The notes under the pieces were generated by a model. The model was not told where the DNA came from, did no database searches, and worked only from the letters and a program-made list of their open reading frames with translations. Both the position numbers and the translations under genes were made by a program. A stretch of 64,000 nt of DNA from Phycisphaeraceae bacterium. Lineage in GTDB: Bacteria; Planctomycetota; Phycisphaerae; Phycisphaerales; UBA1924. This document shows, piece after piece, positions 63,678-64,000 of the stretch; position 1 is the stretch's first letter, and every line of letters begins with the position of its first letter. The stretch covers positions 24,177 to 88,176 of the forward strand of contig JAHBXL010000021.1 of NCBI GenBank assembly GCA_019636495.1, written 5' to 3'.

Positions 63678-63998
63678 CTACACAGCGCGTTCCGGATCCG
63701 GAAAATCCCTTTCCAACCCCGACTTGAAGTCCGTCACCGCCGAATACACCGGCGCGTGCAGACGCTCCACTTCGCCGCTGCGCGTCGCGACGGTTGAGAA
63801 CGCCGCATCAAGTTGCGCCAGGTCTTGTGCCCGCACGACGATGTGAAACTCGCCGAGTTCCGGCGGGCCGAAACCGAACTTGCGGCGGCACAGGCTCCAA
63901 CCCTCGATCTTGCCTTCCTGCTTCAGAAAGCCGAGGTAGGCATCCACCGCGCGGCAGAACTCAAGGTCCTTTCGCGTGTCCCTCAGGTTAAACCACAT
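63678..63998 (-). CDS. DUF6614-like small protein, possibly cut by the window edge
   Basis: A 106-residue protein: MWFNLRDTRKDLEFCRAVDA, YLGFLKQEGKIEGWSLCRRK, FGFGPPELGEFHIVVRAQDL. It resembles the DUF6614 family, soluble alpha/beta proteins of unknown role. The ATG at 63998 is two bases from the window end; related proteins begin several residues earlier, so the true start may be outside. It converges with the zinc-ribbon gene, leaving an 87-bp gap. Confidence 0.65.
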   Translation of the reverse strand: MWFNLRDTRKDLEFCRAVDAYLGFLKQEGKIEGWSLCRRKFGFGPPELGEFHIVVRAQDLAQLDAAFSTVATRSGEVERLHAPVYSAVTDFKSGLERDFPDPERAV

Positions 63999-64000
63999 GT

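Overview
The window is about 64 kb of very GC-rich DNA from a planctomycete, most likely class Phycisphaerae. This is inferred from gene content, not from any marker comparison. The indicators are a PEP-CTERM-like C-terminal anchor, a dockerin-like C-terminus, a prepilin-like H-X9-DG protein, a DUF1501/DUF1800 pair, GTG/TTG starts, and palindromic repeats that read in frame inside genes. I found no tRNA, rRNA, prophage, transposase or CRISPR array.

Left part (1-17.2 kb): mostly envelope and housekeeping genes. These are several lipoproteins, a family-4 uracil-DNA glycosylase that has lost its iron-sulfur cysteines, a CusF-like copper protein, a Memo-family protein, an NAD-dependent sugar epimerase coupled to a 68-residue protein, an ankyrin protein, a secreted GH31 glucosidase, a Cys/His-rich protein behind a palindromic operator, a dockerin protein, and an FHA-GAF-PP2C signalling phosphatase. 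A possible stand-alone structured RNA with its own terminator lies near 5.5 kb.

Middle part (17.2-34 kb): the rplM-rpsI operon; a roughly 1 kb array of 72-bp units arranged as AAABC blocks; a frameshifted PEP-CTERM/SUMF1 gene; a CPBP protease; and a tryptophan-catabolic operon (ACMSD, kynureninase, kynurenine 3-monooxygenase). All three catabolic genes carry palindromic repeats inserted in frame. Then come gatA, a pair of paralogous zinc-ribbon membrane proteins, and the DUF1800-DUF1501 pair.

Respiratory part (34-51.3 kb): heme A synthase faces a 15-kb collinear cluster encoding Alternative Complex III (actABCDEF), a His-rich membrane protein, a Sco copper chaperone and an A2-type caa3 cytochrome oxidase (coxBACD plus one unknown). 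ActA (five hemes), ActE and the cytochrome c tail of CoxB need heme attachment, and a System II ResB/CcsA pair lies at 54-58.5 kb. Together these genes carry quinol electrons to oxygen, with the ctaA product supplying heme A.

Right part: an OmpA-like lipoprotein, an amidohydrolase, 3-methyladenine glycosylase, a Minf_1886-type protein, an AI-2E-family permease, Ffh (also with a palindromic insert), a zinc-ribbon membrane protein, and a DUF6614-like protein at the edge.
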